The notes: a model not told the origin generated them from the letters alone. A DNA stretch of 64,000 bases from Zeugodacus cucurbitae (GCF_028554725.1 NC_071671.1:20645501-20709500); one strand, 5' to 3'; positions 11,271 to 22,974 are shown, counted from the stretch's first letter. Program-made: numbers and translations.

Positions 11271-11812
11271 GCAAGGGCTAAGTTCTGTTGTGACCGAACA
11301 TTTTATACTCTCGCAATTTATTTATTTAACTTTATTTATATTATATAATACACAATTTGACCCACATATTCGTCATATATATGGTATAAAGTCCATTGAA
11401 AGTTGGAAACCCTAATATTAGGTTAGAAGCACCGATGTCCATTGGTCTGATTTCGGCGATTTTTAGAAAGGGGCTGCCACACTATAAGGGCAGTATTTAT
11501 GCAAAGTTCTGTTCCGATTTCTGCACTAGTGTTTACTTTACATATTGTACGCCCATTTTCCGTTTTGTGGTGCCAATAAATAAGTGTTCCAGGTTTCATA
11601 AAGATATCTTAATTTTTACTCAAGTTACAACTTGCACAGACGGACGAACGGGCGGACAGACAGACATCCGAATTTGAACTCCACTCTCCACCCTGATAAC
11701 TTTAGTATATATAACCCTATATCTAACTCGTTTAGCTTTGGGTGTTACAAACAACCGTTATGTGAACAAAACTATAATACTCTCTTAGCAACTTTGTTGC
11801 GAGAGTATAAAA
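11271..11812 (-). mobile_element. Helentron-like family 2, copy C (internally deleted)
   Basis: On the minus strand it begins TTATACTCTCGCAACAAAG (11812 side). It carries the GTCY tract (seen on the plus strand as GGACGAACGGGCGGACAGAC) and ends with the GCGAGAGTATAAAATGTTCGG hairpin region near 11280. At about 540 bp it lacks most of the family interior. The short frames inside are not genes. Confidence 0.7.
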
Positions 11813-12540
11813 AAGCCCATGTACTAAAAAAATACGTTTGTACTAAAACACAACTCCCTAATACATAACATGCAATTCCCACACTAAAAACCTAAACTGC
11901 TACAGCATTGAAGGGGAATGTAAATATTACTTAAACTTGATATTATTTTTTTATTGGAGCCCAGAATTCCCTTTTTGTCACCAAAACTGAATAATTATAA
12001 TTGTTGTGTTATGTTTTGTACTAAAAATTTATTTGTACTAAAACTTAAAATGTCTCAAATAAATACGATTTTAAAAGGAACAAACTACTACAACCACACT
12101 AATTCTCACCAGCAATCAGTTTTTTTGCACTAAAAGTATCATTTCTATCGAAGTTTTGTACTAAAAACAAATTACAATTACGTGTATGTGCTAAAAAGCT
12201 AAAAGTATGTAATAAAAACGAGTGCCAAACAATCTGTACTAAAATTAATAATACCACATGACTCTTAGATCACTAAACATCGTAAAATAGCTTAGTTTTT
12301 GGTTGATTTTTAAACAGCACTCACCTTTATTATTGTCCATTAAAAAACACCACAAGTACTAATTGTTGTTTTGCTGTCTCCAAATGAATATAAGTGTCTT
12401 TATTTATTTTTATAGAATTTAATCAAAATAAATAGATTACCACTTCACTTTATTCGCCCATCGATTACATTATACATGTATTTGAAACTTTACTTTAGAC
12501 ATAATAATAGTAATAAATTTCGAATTCATATACGTTAAAC
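11813..12540. repeat. TGTACTAAAA motif cluster (part 2)
   Basis: At least ten copies of TGTACTAAAA or close variants (TGCACTAAAA, TGTACTAAAAC) between 11818 and 12360, in AT-rich DNA without genes. It is the same motif family as 7490-9545. Confidence 0.5.
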
Positions 12541-13130
12541 CTAAAAAATCATTTTGATCCAAGTGTATCATAAACAACTTATCAGTTGGTGTCAAGGCAG
12601 TTTTCTCGGTGATAAAAGCTTTATCGGAATTTGAGATCTCCGTGCGACGTTTTTAAATGAACGACGAAATATTAGTACTCATTGAGGGTGAGCTTTAAGC
12701 TCGAACGTGGCTCCACTTCCTTAGCTTCCGCTTTCTGCCAAACAATATTCCTGAAGAATGGATGTGTGGTAACCTCAGAGCGTGCATAGCGGCAGGCGCC
12801 CAAATGATTATTTGGCTTCTTAGCGAGGAACTGTATGTAGAGTGTAAAAAATGCTTATAGTTAGTTTTCTCTATTCCCTTCATATGAACAATACTTACGC
12901 TGACTATGAAGCACGTAGCCTTCTGAGAAAAATGCTTCGGAATACGGCTTATCTTTGATATTTTTAAAAGTGCTCTCTTCCATAGATCTGCATGTGATCC
13001 ATAGGATCACCGCCTTTATAGTACTCCATAACGAAGAATAAGCGACCCTGCAGAGCAAAAGATCCTAACCTAACCTCAAAATCTCAACTAAGAAACAGAT
13101 TCCACTTACCATAGTCTGAAAGCACCAGTG
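12540..13130 (-). pseudogene. inaC: inaC-like (eye protein kinase C) pseudogene, copy B, with introns
   Basis: Reading from high to low coordinates: a kinase piece ending FSLHWCFQTM, a 60-odd-bp intron (GTAAGTGG..CTCTGCAG), then GRLFFVMEYYKGGDPMDHMQ (kinase subdomain V). Next come FKNIKDK, GTAAGTATTG..CATACAG (second intron) and FLAKKPNNHLGACRYARSEV..HPFFRNIVW (subdomain XI), and finally the AGC tail NSDKAFITEKTALTPTDKLF. The motifs match conventional PKC, closest in my recollection to Drosophila inaC (eye PKC). The segment with HRD and DFG is deleted and frames are broken, so no kinase can be made. Retained introns show that this is a DNA-level duplicate, not a retrocopy. Confidence 0.65.
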
Positions 13131-13315
13131 TAGTGAGAACATAACTTGTAACATCTGTTAAAACAATGTAATATCCGCACATAAACTTTATACCACCTAT
13201 CTCTATTTCGCTTCCATTGCTATTTGCCTTCGTGTATAGGAACACACTGCCCGAATGCAATGCCTTCAAGTATGTGGGAGAGTGTGTGTCTGCTGGTGCA
13301 GCGTATTCAGCGTAT

Positions 13316-13500
13316 TTAAATGGGCCCCGCATAGTCCGGATTCATGTAGGAGAAGCCTACAAAGTCCGTTTGATCCAATTTCATCATAAATACTTTATCC
13401 ATTGGTGTCAGATCCGTTTTCTCCGAAGTGAATTGCTTATCGAAATTCGAGACATTTTTGCGATGTTTCTGTGTTAGTTTGTAGGTGTGCATTCGTCGAG
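13316..13500 (-). pseudogene. inaC: inaC-like PKC C-terminal tail, copy A
   Basis: The open frame reads KLTQKHRKNVSNFDKQF, SEKTDLTPMDKVFMM, then DQTDFVGFSYMNPDYAGPI-stop. It has both regulatory phosphorylation motifs of PKC tails: the turn motif LTPxDK and the hydrophobic motif F-x-G-F-S-Y. It is a second, better preserved copy of the tail already seen at 12550-12650, upstream of copy B on the same strand. No kinase domain precedes it within the next few hundred bases, so it is a fragment of a tandem duplicate. It could be a terminal exon only if an intact gene exists elsewhere, which the window does not show. Confidence 0.6.
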
Positions 13501-13942
13501 CATTTCGTAGCGTAAAACACCATAGGCAAACTAATCGACTCATTTCCCGTACGGTTGATATAGAATGATCTGTTGAGGAAATATGAGAGTTCATGAATCG
13601 TATTTGAGAAAAATGGTTGAGTATTTGTGATAAGATTTCTTGAAAATATATTTAAATTGGTTGTGTTGTTGCTGCAATAACATATCGAAACTGCTTAGGA
13701 AACTGCTTGTCTTAAATAATGTTCTCAAGTAATAGTGTCTTTAATGAAGCCACTCAAGCTTTTCGAGCCGAAAAAGATGGTGATAGATCTTCTTCGTAAG
13801 GTTCATAGGGGTTTCCGTAGCTTGCAGATTAATATAAGCATGGTAGTTATGTTGTTATAAACCTCAGATGTTGGATCAAGACCCATATTTTTATCCAAAT
13901 AAAGATTGCTTATGGGATTTATATAGGAACATAGCTGTTGAG
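13501..13942. other. No clear gene; possible further pseudo-exon debris
   Basis: On the minus strand 13740-13935 gives short coding-like stretches (for example NPISNLYLDKNMGLDPTSEV) broken by stops. They might be upstream debris of the PKC-like duplicate, but I cannot match them to a domain. Confidence 0.3.
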
Positions 13943-14742
13943 AATATGCCCCTTCCTAGTGCGATCCTCTGTTCTTTATTTTTATTTTTATAACTTTATT
14001 TATGGCTTAGTTATGACACTTTATGTGTTTTCGGTTTTCATCGGTCATTTTGTGGGCGTGGCAGTGGTCCGATTTTGCCATTTATCCCATATCTCAATTT
14101 TTACGCTTAGTCGCTTATCATTCCCGTCCTGCTTTACGGTGCAGAAGCTTGGACGATGTCAACATCAGATGAGACGACACTAGGAGTTTTCGAGAGGAAA
14201 ATTTTGCGCAAGATTTATGGTCCTCAGAACATTGGCAACGGCGAATACCGCAGACGATGGAACGATGAGCTGTACGAGTTATACGACGACATTGACATAG
14301 TTCAGCGAATAAAAAGACAGCGGCTACGCTGGCTAGGTCATGTTGTCCGAATGGACGAAAACACTCCAGCCCTGAAAGTGTTCGATGCAGTACCCGCCGG
14401 AGGAAGCCGAGGAAGGGGAAGGCCTCCACTCCGTTGGAGGGACCAGGTGGAGAGCGACCTGGTTACACTTGGGATCTCCAACTGGCGCCGAACTGCGAAG
14501 GAGAGAGAGAGGTGGCGCACTATCGTCGATTCGGCTATAACCGGCTAAACGGTTGCAACGCCAATCACATACATATCCGTTACACGGCGGACGGACGAAC
14601 AGACAGACATTCGGATTTTGACTCGTCTCGTGACCCTGATCATTTTGATATACATAACCCTATATCTAACTCGTTTAGTTTTACCGTTATGTGAACAAAA
14701 CTATAATACTCTCTTAGCAACTTTTGTTACGAGAGTTTAAAA
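13943..14742 (-). mobile_element. Helentron-like family 2, copy D, split by an RTE
   Basis: Plus-strand sequence 13943-14107 matches the family interior (TTATGGCTTAGTTATGAC, GTGGGCGTGGCAGTGGTCC). 14581-14742 contains the GTCY tract complement (GGACGGACGAACAGACAGAC) and ends ATAATACTCTCTTAGCAAC..GTTACGAGAG. The middle is RTE copy 2. The 3' portion of the repeat is missing. Confidence 0.65.
14108..14580 (+). mobile_element. RTE 5'-truncated copy 2, nested in Helentron-like copy D
   Basis: It starts abruptly at the LIIPVLLYGAEAW thumb motif and keeps the complete C-terminus (MSTSDETTLGVFERK .. RGRPPLRWRDQVESDL, stop at 14546-14548) and the short 3' UTR ending CCAATCACATACAT. It is almost identical to copies 1 and 7, so the subfamily moved recently. 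Insertion into copy D dates it after that repeat. Confidence 0.8.
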
Positions 14743-15350
14743 AAACGAAAGCAACGATTTTGGTGCGAACATATTTGTAAAGATTTTACTGAATTCTCTC
14801 CTGTAGGAGTTTCATAAGCCTTTAAGGGTTGTTTTATTTAAATTTTTATTGAAAAATTTCGAAACCTCAGTCGTTGGTACTTCATCTCCGATCATGTGTC
14901 CAAAAAGGCTCTTGCCGTGGACATTATAACTTAATATTAAAATCAAAAAACCAAAAATATTTCGACAGTAAATGCATAAATCTAGTTAATGATCGAAGGA
15001 AAAAAATTATATTAAAATTTAAATTTTTTTATAGATTTTTAACAAAAAAAACTAAAATTTTCGGCTTATTTTGGCTCAAAAAAACATTTGTAATAAAAAA
15101 ATATATATAATCCTTAGTTCATTAACTACATAATGTTATTGCAAAAAAATGTGCAAAATTTGAACAAAATCGCTTCATAAATTTTCGAAATATCGTGTCG
15201 CGCCATGATGTGTACACAACCTTCCACTGCAAAAATGAAGCAAGAATGAGATCGGTCTGCGTATCACACAATACACTTTGCTACCCGTCGCAACGACGAG
15301 CAGAAAAATGGAAACATTTCAATTTTGTGCATACTTGCATGCAGACCTAA
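14743..15350. other. No gene seen; AT-rich
   Basis: A/T-rich with homopolymer runs. Short frames here have no coding character. Confidence 0.45.
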
Positions 15351-15353
15351 AAT

Positions 15354-15548
15354 TTGGTGTACAACCAGGCTTTACACGATGCGACGGTATGCCATGTAGT
15401 ACAGACAAGTCTGCAAGTTTATTCAGTGCTTAAGCTGAAATTAGCAGCTACGTTGAGATTTTTTGCGGAAGGGGGATTTCAGAGATCCAGCGCTTGGAAG
15501 AACGTGTGTGTTGAGTTTTCAACAACATACGGCGCTTTAATTATTTAG
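15354..15548 (+). pseudogene. HARBI1-like (PIF/Harbinger) transposase fragment
   Basis: The frame contains LKLKLAATLRFFAEGGFQRSS, resembling the L-A-x-T-L-R-F-L/F-A-x-G segment near the N-terminus of HARBI1-like transposases of insects. The sequence degenerates into SSAWKNVCVEFSTTYG and stops. No DDE motif or terminal inverted repeats were found. The assignment rests on this one motif. Confidence 0.35.
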
Positions 15549-16737
15549 ATTTTATCATGAAAGAACTTGATGCAAAAAATATTCAAGATGAACCTACCTT
15601 TCAGAGCCCGCACTCTGATTCGATAAATATAAGAAAACAAATTGCAAATAATTTAATGTGAACTATTTTAGTTTCAGTATGTTTTATTTAATAAATATAG
15701 TCATATCGTTACGATTTGATGACAATCGCCAACAATTTCATGCGAAAACGAATTGCAGAACATGACTGTGTAAACCAATTAAACATAATCTAAATTACTA
15801 CGTAATTTATAAGCAAGTAAATTACAACCCTGAAATACGTAAACTTGCCACCGTTATAACCGCATAATTTTTTCTGAGGTCATTTTAATTCGCCTCGTTT
15901 ACTTGACTTCGCTATGAATATCACCGATTGACATAATTATCAAGCAATTTGCAATCAACAAGCTTTTGCGCTGAGCGCCGAAATTGCAAGGAACATCAGC
16001 AACAAAGGAAGCCAGAAATTCGAGTAAATATCCTGTGTCAATTAACACACCAACTAATGGATGGTATATACATTTGCCTATTTACCATAAATCAATAGTA
16101 AATCTACTCATTTAAATGGCAAACGGAAATTATGATTTCGACACAATTTGGTTAGCAAGGAAATGTTGGTAGTAAAATGTATTTGTTGTAAATTGGTATT
16201 AGTTATTGTTTGTGGCATTAACTGCAATAACTGAATACTATTTAGTTGGAGTTATCACATAATAATAATACAATATCACTGTGTGAAATTATTGTTAGTT
16301 TTACAACGTGTGGCATGCAACAAGCTTTCACGAGGCAACAGTTCCAATGTAAATCAATCCTAAACAGAAGTTAGCCTCAACAATGTTGCATTGCAATTCA
16401 TTTCGTATTCAATACATTGCGATTTGATTAGTTGGCGTGCGTTGAATACGGATTTTGTGTGGAAATTTAAAGCTCAATGAATGCACGCAATTTATTTACG
16501 AAGCGGAGAGAAGCACACGTTTGTGGGAGTGTGTGTGTGGAGAGTTTGCAACAGGCCCCTACAATATTTCACTTTTCCATTTACCTGCATGGCTGGTATT
16601 ATAGACACATTTTTGCATCATCATGGTGGGTATGGAAAGAATATGAAAGGAAACTAATGGAAGGTGCCCAGAGCTTTTAGCAGGAATTATTGGAGCATGT
16701 CTAATGTTCATTCAATGCTCCTGCTCGAGGCAGGACT
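15549..16737. other. No gene seen
   Basis: No coding frame or recognisable repeat supported. Moderately AT-rich intergenic DNA up to the RTE 3' end. Confidence 0.45.
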
Positions 16738-16759
16738 CTTCTTCTTCTTGACTGGCGTA

Positions 16760-18366
16760 GAAAACGCTTACGCGGTTATAGCCGAGTCCACAACAGCGCG
16801 CCACGCATCTCTCCTTTTGGCAGTTTGGCGCCAATTGGTAATACCAAGTGAAGACAGGTCCTTCTCCACCTGGTCCTTCAATCGGAGTGGAGGTCATCGA
16901 AAACTTTCAGAGCTGGGGCCCTTTCGTCCATTCGAACAACCCAGCCAACGTAGCCACTGTCTTTCTATTCGCTGGACTATGTCTATGTCGTCGAACAACA
17001 TATACAGCTCATCATTCCATCTTCTGCGGTATTCGCCATTGCCAATGTTTAAGGGACCATAAATCTTCCGCAAAAACTTTCTCTCGAAAACTCCTAGTGC
17101 CGTCTCATCGGATGTTGACACCGTCCACGCTTGTGCACCATAAAGTAGGACGGGAATGATGAGGGACTTGTAGAGTTTAGTTTTTGTTCGTCGAGAGAGG
17201 ACTTTACTTTTCAATTGCCTACTCAGTCCATGGTAGCACCTGTTGGCAAGAGTGATTCTGTGTTGGATTTCAGGATTACATTATTATCGGTGTTGATGCT
17301 GGTTCCTAGGTATACGAAATTATCTACAACTTCAAAGTTATGACTGTCAACAGTGACGTGGGAGCCAAGACGCGAAACGCTGACTGTTTGTTTGATGACA
17401 TATTTCGTCTTGTCCTCGTTCAATACCAGACCCATTTGCTTCGCTTCCTTATCCAGGCGGGAAAAAGCAGAACTAACGGCGGGGGCGTTGTTTCCAATGA
17501 TATCGATATCATCGGCGTACGCCAGTAGCTGTACACTTTTATAAAAAATTGTACCTTCTCTGTTTAGCTCTGCGGCTCGAACTATTTTTTCCAGCATCAG
17601 GTTAAATAAGTCACACTATAGAGAGTCACTTCGTCTGAAACCTCGTTTGGTATCAAACGGCTCGGAGAGGTCCTTCCCGATCCTGACGGACCTTTTGGTG
17701 TTGCTCAACGTCAGCTTACACAGCCGTATTAGTTTTGCGTGGATACCAAATTCAGACATCGCGGCATAAAGGCAGCTCCTTTTCGTGCTGTCGAAAGCAG
17801 CTTTAAAGTCGACAAAAAGATGGTGTGTAAGATGTCGATTCTCTTTTCACGGGTCTTCTCCAAGATTTGGCGCATGGTGAATATCTGGTCCATGGTGGAC
17901 TTTCCAGGTCTAAAGCCTGATAAGGTCCAATCAGTTTGTAGACGGTGGGCTTTAGTCTTTCACACAGTACGCTCGATAGAACCTTATAGGCGATATTTAG
18001 GAGACTTATCCCACGGTAATTGGCGCAGATTGTGGGATCTCCCTTTTTATTGATTGGGCAGAGCACACTGAGATTCCAATCGTCAGGCATGCTTTCTTCC
18101 GACCATATTTTGCAAAGAAGCTGATGCATGCACCATATCAGTTCTTCGCCGCCGTATTTGAATAGCTCGGCCGGCAATTCATCGGGCCACGCCGCCTTGT
18201 TATTCTTCAAGCGTGTAATATCTATTCTAATTTCTTCACGGTCGGGCAATGGAACATCTGTTCCATCGTCGTCGATTGGGGAATCGGGTTCGCCATCTCC
18301 TGGTGTTGTACTTTCACTGCTATTCAGAAGGCTGGAGAAGTGTTGTTGGAGAAGATGCCATCCCAC
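16760..18366 (-). pseudogene. RTE reverse transcriptase domain (copy 3), frameshifted
   Basis: Open pieces contain LKNNKAAWPDELPAELFKYG, CPINKKGDPTICANYRGISL and LLNIAYKVLSSVLCERL. Further on are the catalytic FVDFKAAFDSTKRS (around 17770-17825) and LLAYADDIDIIGN (around 17500-17530), followed by the thumb and C-terminal RWLG motif. Both catalytic aspartate motifs are present but in different frames. The last about 40 codons are degraded compared with copies 1, 2 and 7. Confidence 0.75.
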
Positions 18367-18545
18367 AGCTCCCTTATACCGAGATGCTGATGAATGCTCT
18401 CAGAGAGCAGGAGTGCAAGTCGAGTAAAAAATCGTTCGGCTGTCGGTTGTGATTGCAGCTGCTCGATGTCGAACCTTCCTTGGGTTTGTTGACGTGTGCG
18501 CTATTCTACACAGATCGATAGTTGGGACCACGAAGCGTACGCACA

Positions 18546-19285
18546 TCAAAAACACTGGAGACATGTCGCCCATCTATCACAACATGATCGATCTGGTTGC
18601 GAGTGATTCGATCGGGACAGCCAAGTAGCTTGATGGATTTTCTTATACTGGAATCTAGTACTACAGACGACCATATTTCGGGCCCCGGCGAAGTCGATCA
18701 GCCTCAGACCGTTTGGTGATGTTTCGTCATGGAGGCTGAATTTTCCGACTGTTGTGCCAAAGACACCTTCTTTACCCACCCTAGCGTTGAAATCGCCAAA
18801 CACGATTTTGACATCGTGGCGGGGGCAGCGCTCATTCTAGGCGCTCATAGAAGGTATCTTTGAACACTTCGTCATTCTCTTCCGTTGGGGCGTGGGCGCA
18901 AATCAGCGATATGTTGAAGAACCTCGCTTTGATGCGGATTGTGGCTAGACGTTCATCCACCGGAGTGAATGCCAGGACTCGACGACGGAGTCTCTCTCCC
19001 ACCACGAATCCTACACCGAATTTGCGCTCCTTTATATGGCCGCTGTAGTAGATGTCACAAGGACCCACCTTCTTCCGTCCTTGTCCCGTCCATCGCATCG
19101 TCTTGGATTGAGGTGATGTCAGCCTTTACTCTTACGAGGACATAAACCAGCTGGGCAGAGGCACCTCCCCAATTAAGGGTCCGGACATTCCAGGTGTATG
19201 CCCTTAAATCATAGTCCTTTATACTTTTGTTGTGGTCGTCATAAAAAGTAGGGTGTCTCTTCTGAGGCTGCTGCTTCTTATTCAT
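18546..19285 (-). pseudogene. RTE apurinic-type endonuclease domain (copy 3), frameshifted
   Basis: The start codon is at 19285 (MNKKQQPQKRHPTFYDD). The domain shows TWNVRTLNWGG, RRRVLAFTPVDERLATIRI, ISLICAHAPTEENDEVF, then FGDFNARVGKEGVFG and GLRLIDFAGARNMVVCSTRF. These are the APE-like endonuclease motifs of RTE proteins (often annotated craniofacial development protein 2-like). The endonuclease nicks target DNA to prime reverse transcription. At least two frameshifts (near 19060-19100 and 18805-18835) inactivate it. Confidence 0.75.
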
Positions 19286-19632
19286 TGGTTATTCGTTTTT
19301 ATGTGGTGGGTCCCAAACCCTACGCACAAACGCATAAGCGGATATTCGCCTTCTCACTTTAGATCGCTTCCAGACGGATGTCTGTCGGCTACTCAGAGGA
19401 TACTTGGTCTAAGGCCGGAAGTCGTGAGCTGCTTGAGCCACATGCAAAAGAATCGTTCCTGGCCACTCCCAAGAGAATGACAGTCAGAAGCTTTCCTCAC
19501 TTACGTGAACTTCTACATATGACTCTATCCTCCCAGGCAGGAATCTCTAACTATAAATAACAAAAAAAAAATGGCGTGTTATTATTTTAAAAGTAAAACT
19601 TTGTTGTGTTGCTGTGAACAAAGGGGACCGAA

Positions 19633-19761
19633 ATGGAAAAAATAAAGAAAAATGCTGCAAAAGCTGCAAAGCCATTTTTACAAAAGTATGCGGCGGAAAC
19701 ACATGGTAAACACATAGTGACAGTCAATCATGAAAATATGACGCATTATTTTACGTTCAGA
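19633..19761 (+). CDS. Candidate first coding exon, unrecognised
   Basis: ATG at 19633 opens a 43-codon frame (MEKIKKNAAKAAKPFLQKY, then HGKHIVTVNHENMTHYFTFR) ending exactly at a strong donor, AGA|GTAAGTAG, at 19762. A second donor-like AAAAAG|GTGAGT lies near 19856 after another open stretch, but the spacing would leave an intron of only about 39 bp, which is too short. It may be a host exon or part of an unknown transposon. Confidence 0.25.
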
Positions 19762-19994
19762 GTAAGTAGCAGTGGTTGGAGATAAAGAAATTGCAAATAG
19801 TGGAGGAAAGTACAAAAATGCCGGTCAGCAAAGAAAAAATTTTTCTGTAGAAAAAGGTGAGTTATTATTAGAAACTGATAGCGTAAGCAGTGGGAGCTTT
19901 TGTGTTTACTTCATAATTATAATTAGTTGTATGGCAAACAATATGTGTAAAACATATTCTTCTTTTAATCCAGATGAAACTTGTCTCTGAGATG

Positions 19995-20635
19995 TTTATA
20001 CCAGTTTTTGAATAACCAGTACCAAAATGTTTAACATTGTGCCGAATTTATTAAAAAATGAAAAAGTTCTGAGCGCAATTCCAGCAAACTTTTGCTTTTC
20101 ATAGAATTTTATACCAGTTGTAAATGAAATGTATTCCAGATTTTACATATTAATGTACTTACAATCATTTTAACTTTTTATAAATATCTCCGTAAATGAT
20201 ATGTACAAGGCTTTCATAAGAATTTTATATCAGTTTTATGTTATATCAATTCTCGAATTATATGATACTAATTTAAATTTTCAAATTTTCTTTTGTGGTT
20301 TTTATATCGATTTTAAGTTTTTTTATCCGATTGGTATTGCAAAATTGAACTTTATAAATGTTTGTACCGGTTATAAAAGTATTTGCTGTGTAAAACTATG
20401 CCTGCTTTAAAAATCTTATATAATCTTATATACATACCAAACAAATAAAATTTGTTTTTCTAGATTTAACAAAATTTAGACCAAATAAAGTTTATGCCAG
20501 TTCTTGTTTGTTCTAGTCAAGATTTCTATCATGCGTTTGTGAAGTATAATTAGCTTTAGTAAGTGACAATACGAAATATTTTTAGCTTATTCGGGACGGT
20601 CGAACTCCCGTTTGAAAAATTATGCCAGTTATATA
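19995..20635 (+). repeat. Degenerate ~120-bp tandem repeat anchored by TTTATACCAGTT
   Basis: TTTATACCAGTT or variants (TTTATATCAGTT, TTTATGCCAGTT, TTGTACCGGTT) occur near 19998, 20109, 20226, 20366, 20491 and 20622. The spacing is 111-140 bp. Flanking words such as CTTTCATA(A)GAATTTTAT are shared between adjacent units, so this is an old diverged tandem array. Confidence 0.5.
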
Positions 20636-20639
20636 TTTA

Positions 20640-21435
20640 TTATTCATATACTCTGTCTCCATATATGTGTATTTTTATTATTAACTTCAAAACTAAAACT
20701 AATATGATAATTTGAGTAACCCCTCCAAACGTCCATTTAATCAGATTAAAAATCCAATAAAATTATATTCGTAGACTTATAACAGCACCCTCGTTTCCAC
20801 CACGCTCAGCATAAATATACATAACTATTTTTGTATATTCTCTTCATAAGAATTCAGTCTACTACAAACAGTTTTACTTTGTTTTTGTACGGCTATATTT
20901 AGCAAGAATTACTACATCGACTTGTATATTTATTAGCATATGCATCATATAAAGGAAATTGTTAAGCCAAGTGTAAAATTAGTTTTATCATCTAAAGGCA
21001 CGGTTTGTAGTGAGGTTATGTAGCAGCCAAAGTGTACGTGTAAAAGCAACTGTTAGCCATATATCTCCTATACATATAGACCACCCTATATTAACAGCCC
21101 TCTACCGGCTGAAACCAATAACTATGCAGCCAAAGGCTCAAGAGCCAGTTTAAAGTGAGCGAATAGCCATTTAACCAACCTCTTTGGGCAACTTACTAAC
21201 CACCGCCACTTGTGTGCCGGCAGTCTTGCTTGACAATCGTGCCATTTGTGACATTCAGTGAATTGTTAAGCTCTTAAGATTGTTAGAGCGCATTTTGCAA
21301 ATAGTATGCTTGGAAAAGGGATTGAATGTTGCTGAATGAAATATCGCCTAATCTTTCGGCGCTTTTCAGTTGTAATGTGTGTGCATAAACGAAAGGTGAT
21401 AAAATTAAATTTAAAAAAAATATGGCCATAACATA
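20640..21435. other. No gene seen
   Basis: No supported coding frame or repeat; AT-rich intergenic sequence between the two oppositely oriented repeat blocks. Confidence 0.45.
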
Positions 21436-21439
21436 ACAA

Positions 21440-21720
21440 TAGAATTATACCAATTTAAAATACCCATTTGTCATTAAAAATAATGATACAAACTGGTCGA
21501 AAATATTTAAATATTGGAAAAGGCATTTACACAAGTTTTTATTAGATGTTTAAACTGGTATAAATCTGGTATGAATGGTATGAATTAAAGTGTAAAAGTA
21601 TTTCAAAAGCACCAAATTTTAAAAAAATTGTTCCACACTGAGAATAATTCAAGTTTTAGAAAACACCTTCAACTGATATAAACTGGTATAAAAATTGTAA
21701 AAATGCCAAAGCTAATTTTG
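21440..21720 (-). repeat. AACTGGTATAAA block, inverted relative to 19995-20635
   Basis: AACTGGTATAAA or close variants at about 21490, 21553 and 21681 (the last two 128 bp apart) are the reverse complement of the motif that anchors the 20-kb array. The block is therefore oriented opposite to it. Confidence 0.45.
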
Positions 21721-22974
21721 TAATCGTTTTTTCTTCTAAATATATAATAAAAAAGTATTTAGGAAATATTAATATATTATGTATATATACAAGATACAAG
21801 TACCCTAAACTATATTATTTTCAATAACATCCAATGATTTCCGCATGTTACACATGGCCATATAAAATGTATGTATGACTATAAATGTTTCATTGACTGC
21901 AATGTCCTTCCAAAATTGCTTTACTTTTTCGCTCCCCCAAAATCAAACCTTTGTTGATTTCTTTTCGTTTTGCATTTTCAACTCTCGTCGCTGGGGATCA
22001 GGAACTGAATGGGTGCCTATTGTCCTCGACAGCACCGAGCAGTGCGTGCCTCAAGGCCAAATATGTGCACATGTTCTCGAACGTACTCATATGTAAATTA
22101 ATGCTTGAATGCAGTAAATATGTGCAAATACGAAATAAAGGTATTATTTCCCTATGTACTACACTCGAATTCTTAAATGCATACAAATGTACATATATAT
22201 GTATCTATGAATAAAATGTTGTGTTTGCTCAGCGCATTACAGCTGTAAGGACGTATGCATATTACTCGTGGTCCCCAACCTACCGACATTTGTCCACAAA
22301 TATTTGAGTAAATACTCAGCAACACAGCTGCAACCGCTTTTGCAGATTTTTTTTTTTTTGTGAAAAGCACATACAATAATATGTAGAAAATGATTTGTTT
22401 TACATTTCTTTATTTTCCTTCTCTTTGGCGGTTAATTCGTCAGTGCTTTATAGTGTTACTGCCATTTCTGCTCCTACCCTCAGCCATTTCGTGCTTTGTT
22501 TACATTTAAGTGTTATTTGTATGCATAATTTGACGAAAATTGTGGTTGTCCCAAGCACAGTGAAGGAAATAAAACGCTAATATTGGCTGACGCGCTTGAG
22601 AAGGTTGCTCTTTTCTGTGCCGTGTAGTGAGATTTGTTTCTATTTACTTTGAAGGCTATTACTAGTTAAATTGTTTGTGTTTATTTTGTGAGAAAATAGT
22701 GGTATGAAATATTTTTAAATTGTATATGTCGTTATTTTCTGCTCGAAACTTTTTTATAATTTTTTTATATTTTGTTTTCTTTCATTTCTACTTTTATTTT
22801 AATTAGTTTGAGGAATGGTTAAAACAAGCCTATCAATATCAAGTAATATTTATCCATTGAGTAAATGTTCATCATACGCCCCGTGGAATAAGATGGATCG
22901 TGGCCATTCAATGCATTCAAAGAAAATTTCTTTATGCATGTAACTTTATTAGGATCATGTGTACACATGATCAT
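21721..22974. other. No gene called; one GC-richer island
   Basis: Mostly AT-rich. The stretch 21975-22096 is GC-richer and open on both strands (plus: RRWGSGTEWVPIVLDSTEQC; minus: FENMCTYLALRHALLGAVED), but lacks clear splice signals. I do not call a gene. Confidence 0.4.

Larger units (their letters stand above)
16738..19565 (-). mobile_element. RTE-clade retrotransposon, copy 3, nearly full length but decayed
   Basis: On the minus strand it runs from a 5' UTR (about 19290-19565) through an endonuclease and a reverse transcriptase. It ends in a C-terminal region and short 3' UTR with an AAG-type microsatellite tail near 16737-16755. About 2.8 kb remain; frameshifts and a deletion in the EN-RT linker (around 18430-18540) break the frame. 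The 5' UTR also occurs alone at 22975-23200, which confirms the 5' boundary region. Confidence 0.8.

Noticed and set aside
21951..22214. GC-richer stretch open on both strands
   Set aside because: No consistent splice sites and no preferred strand; noted as an island only.
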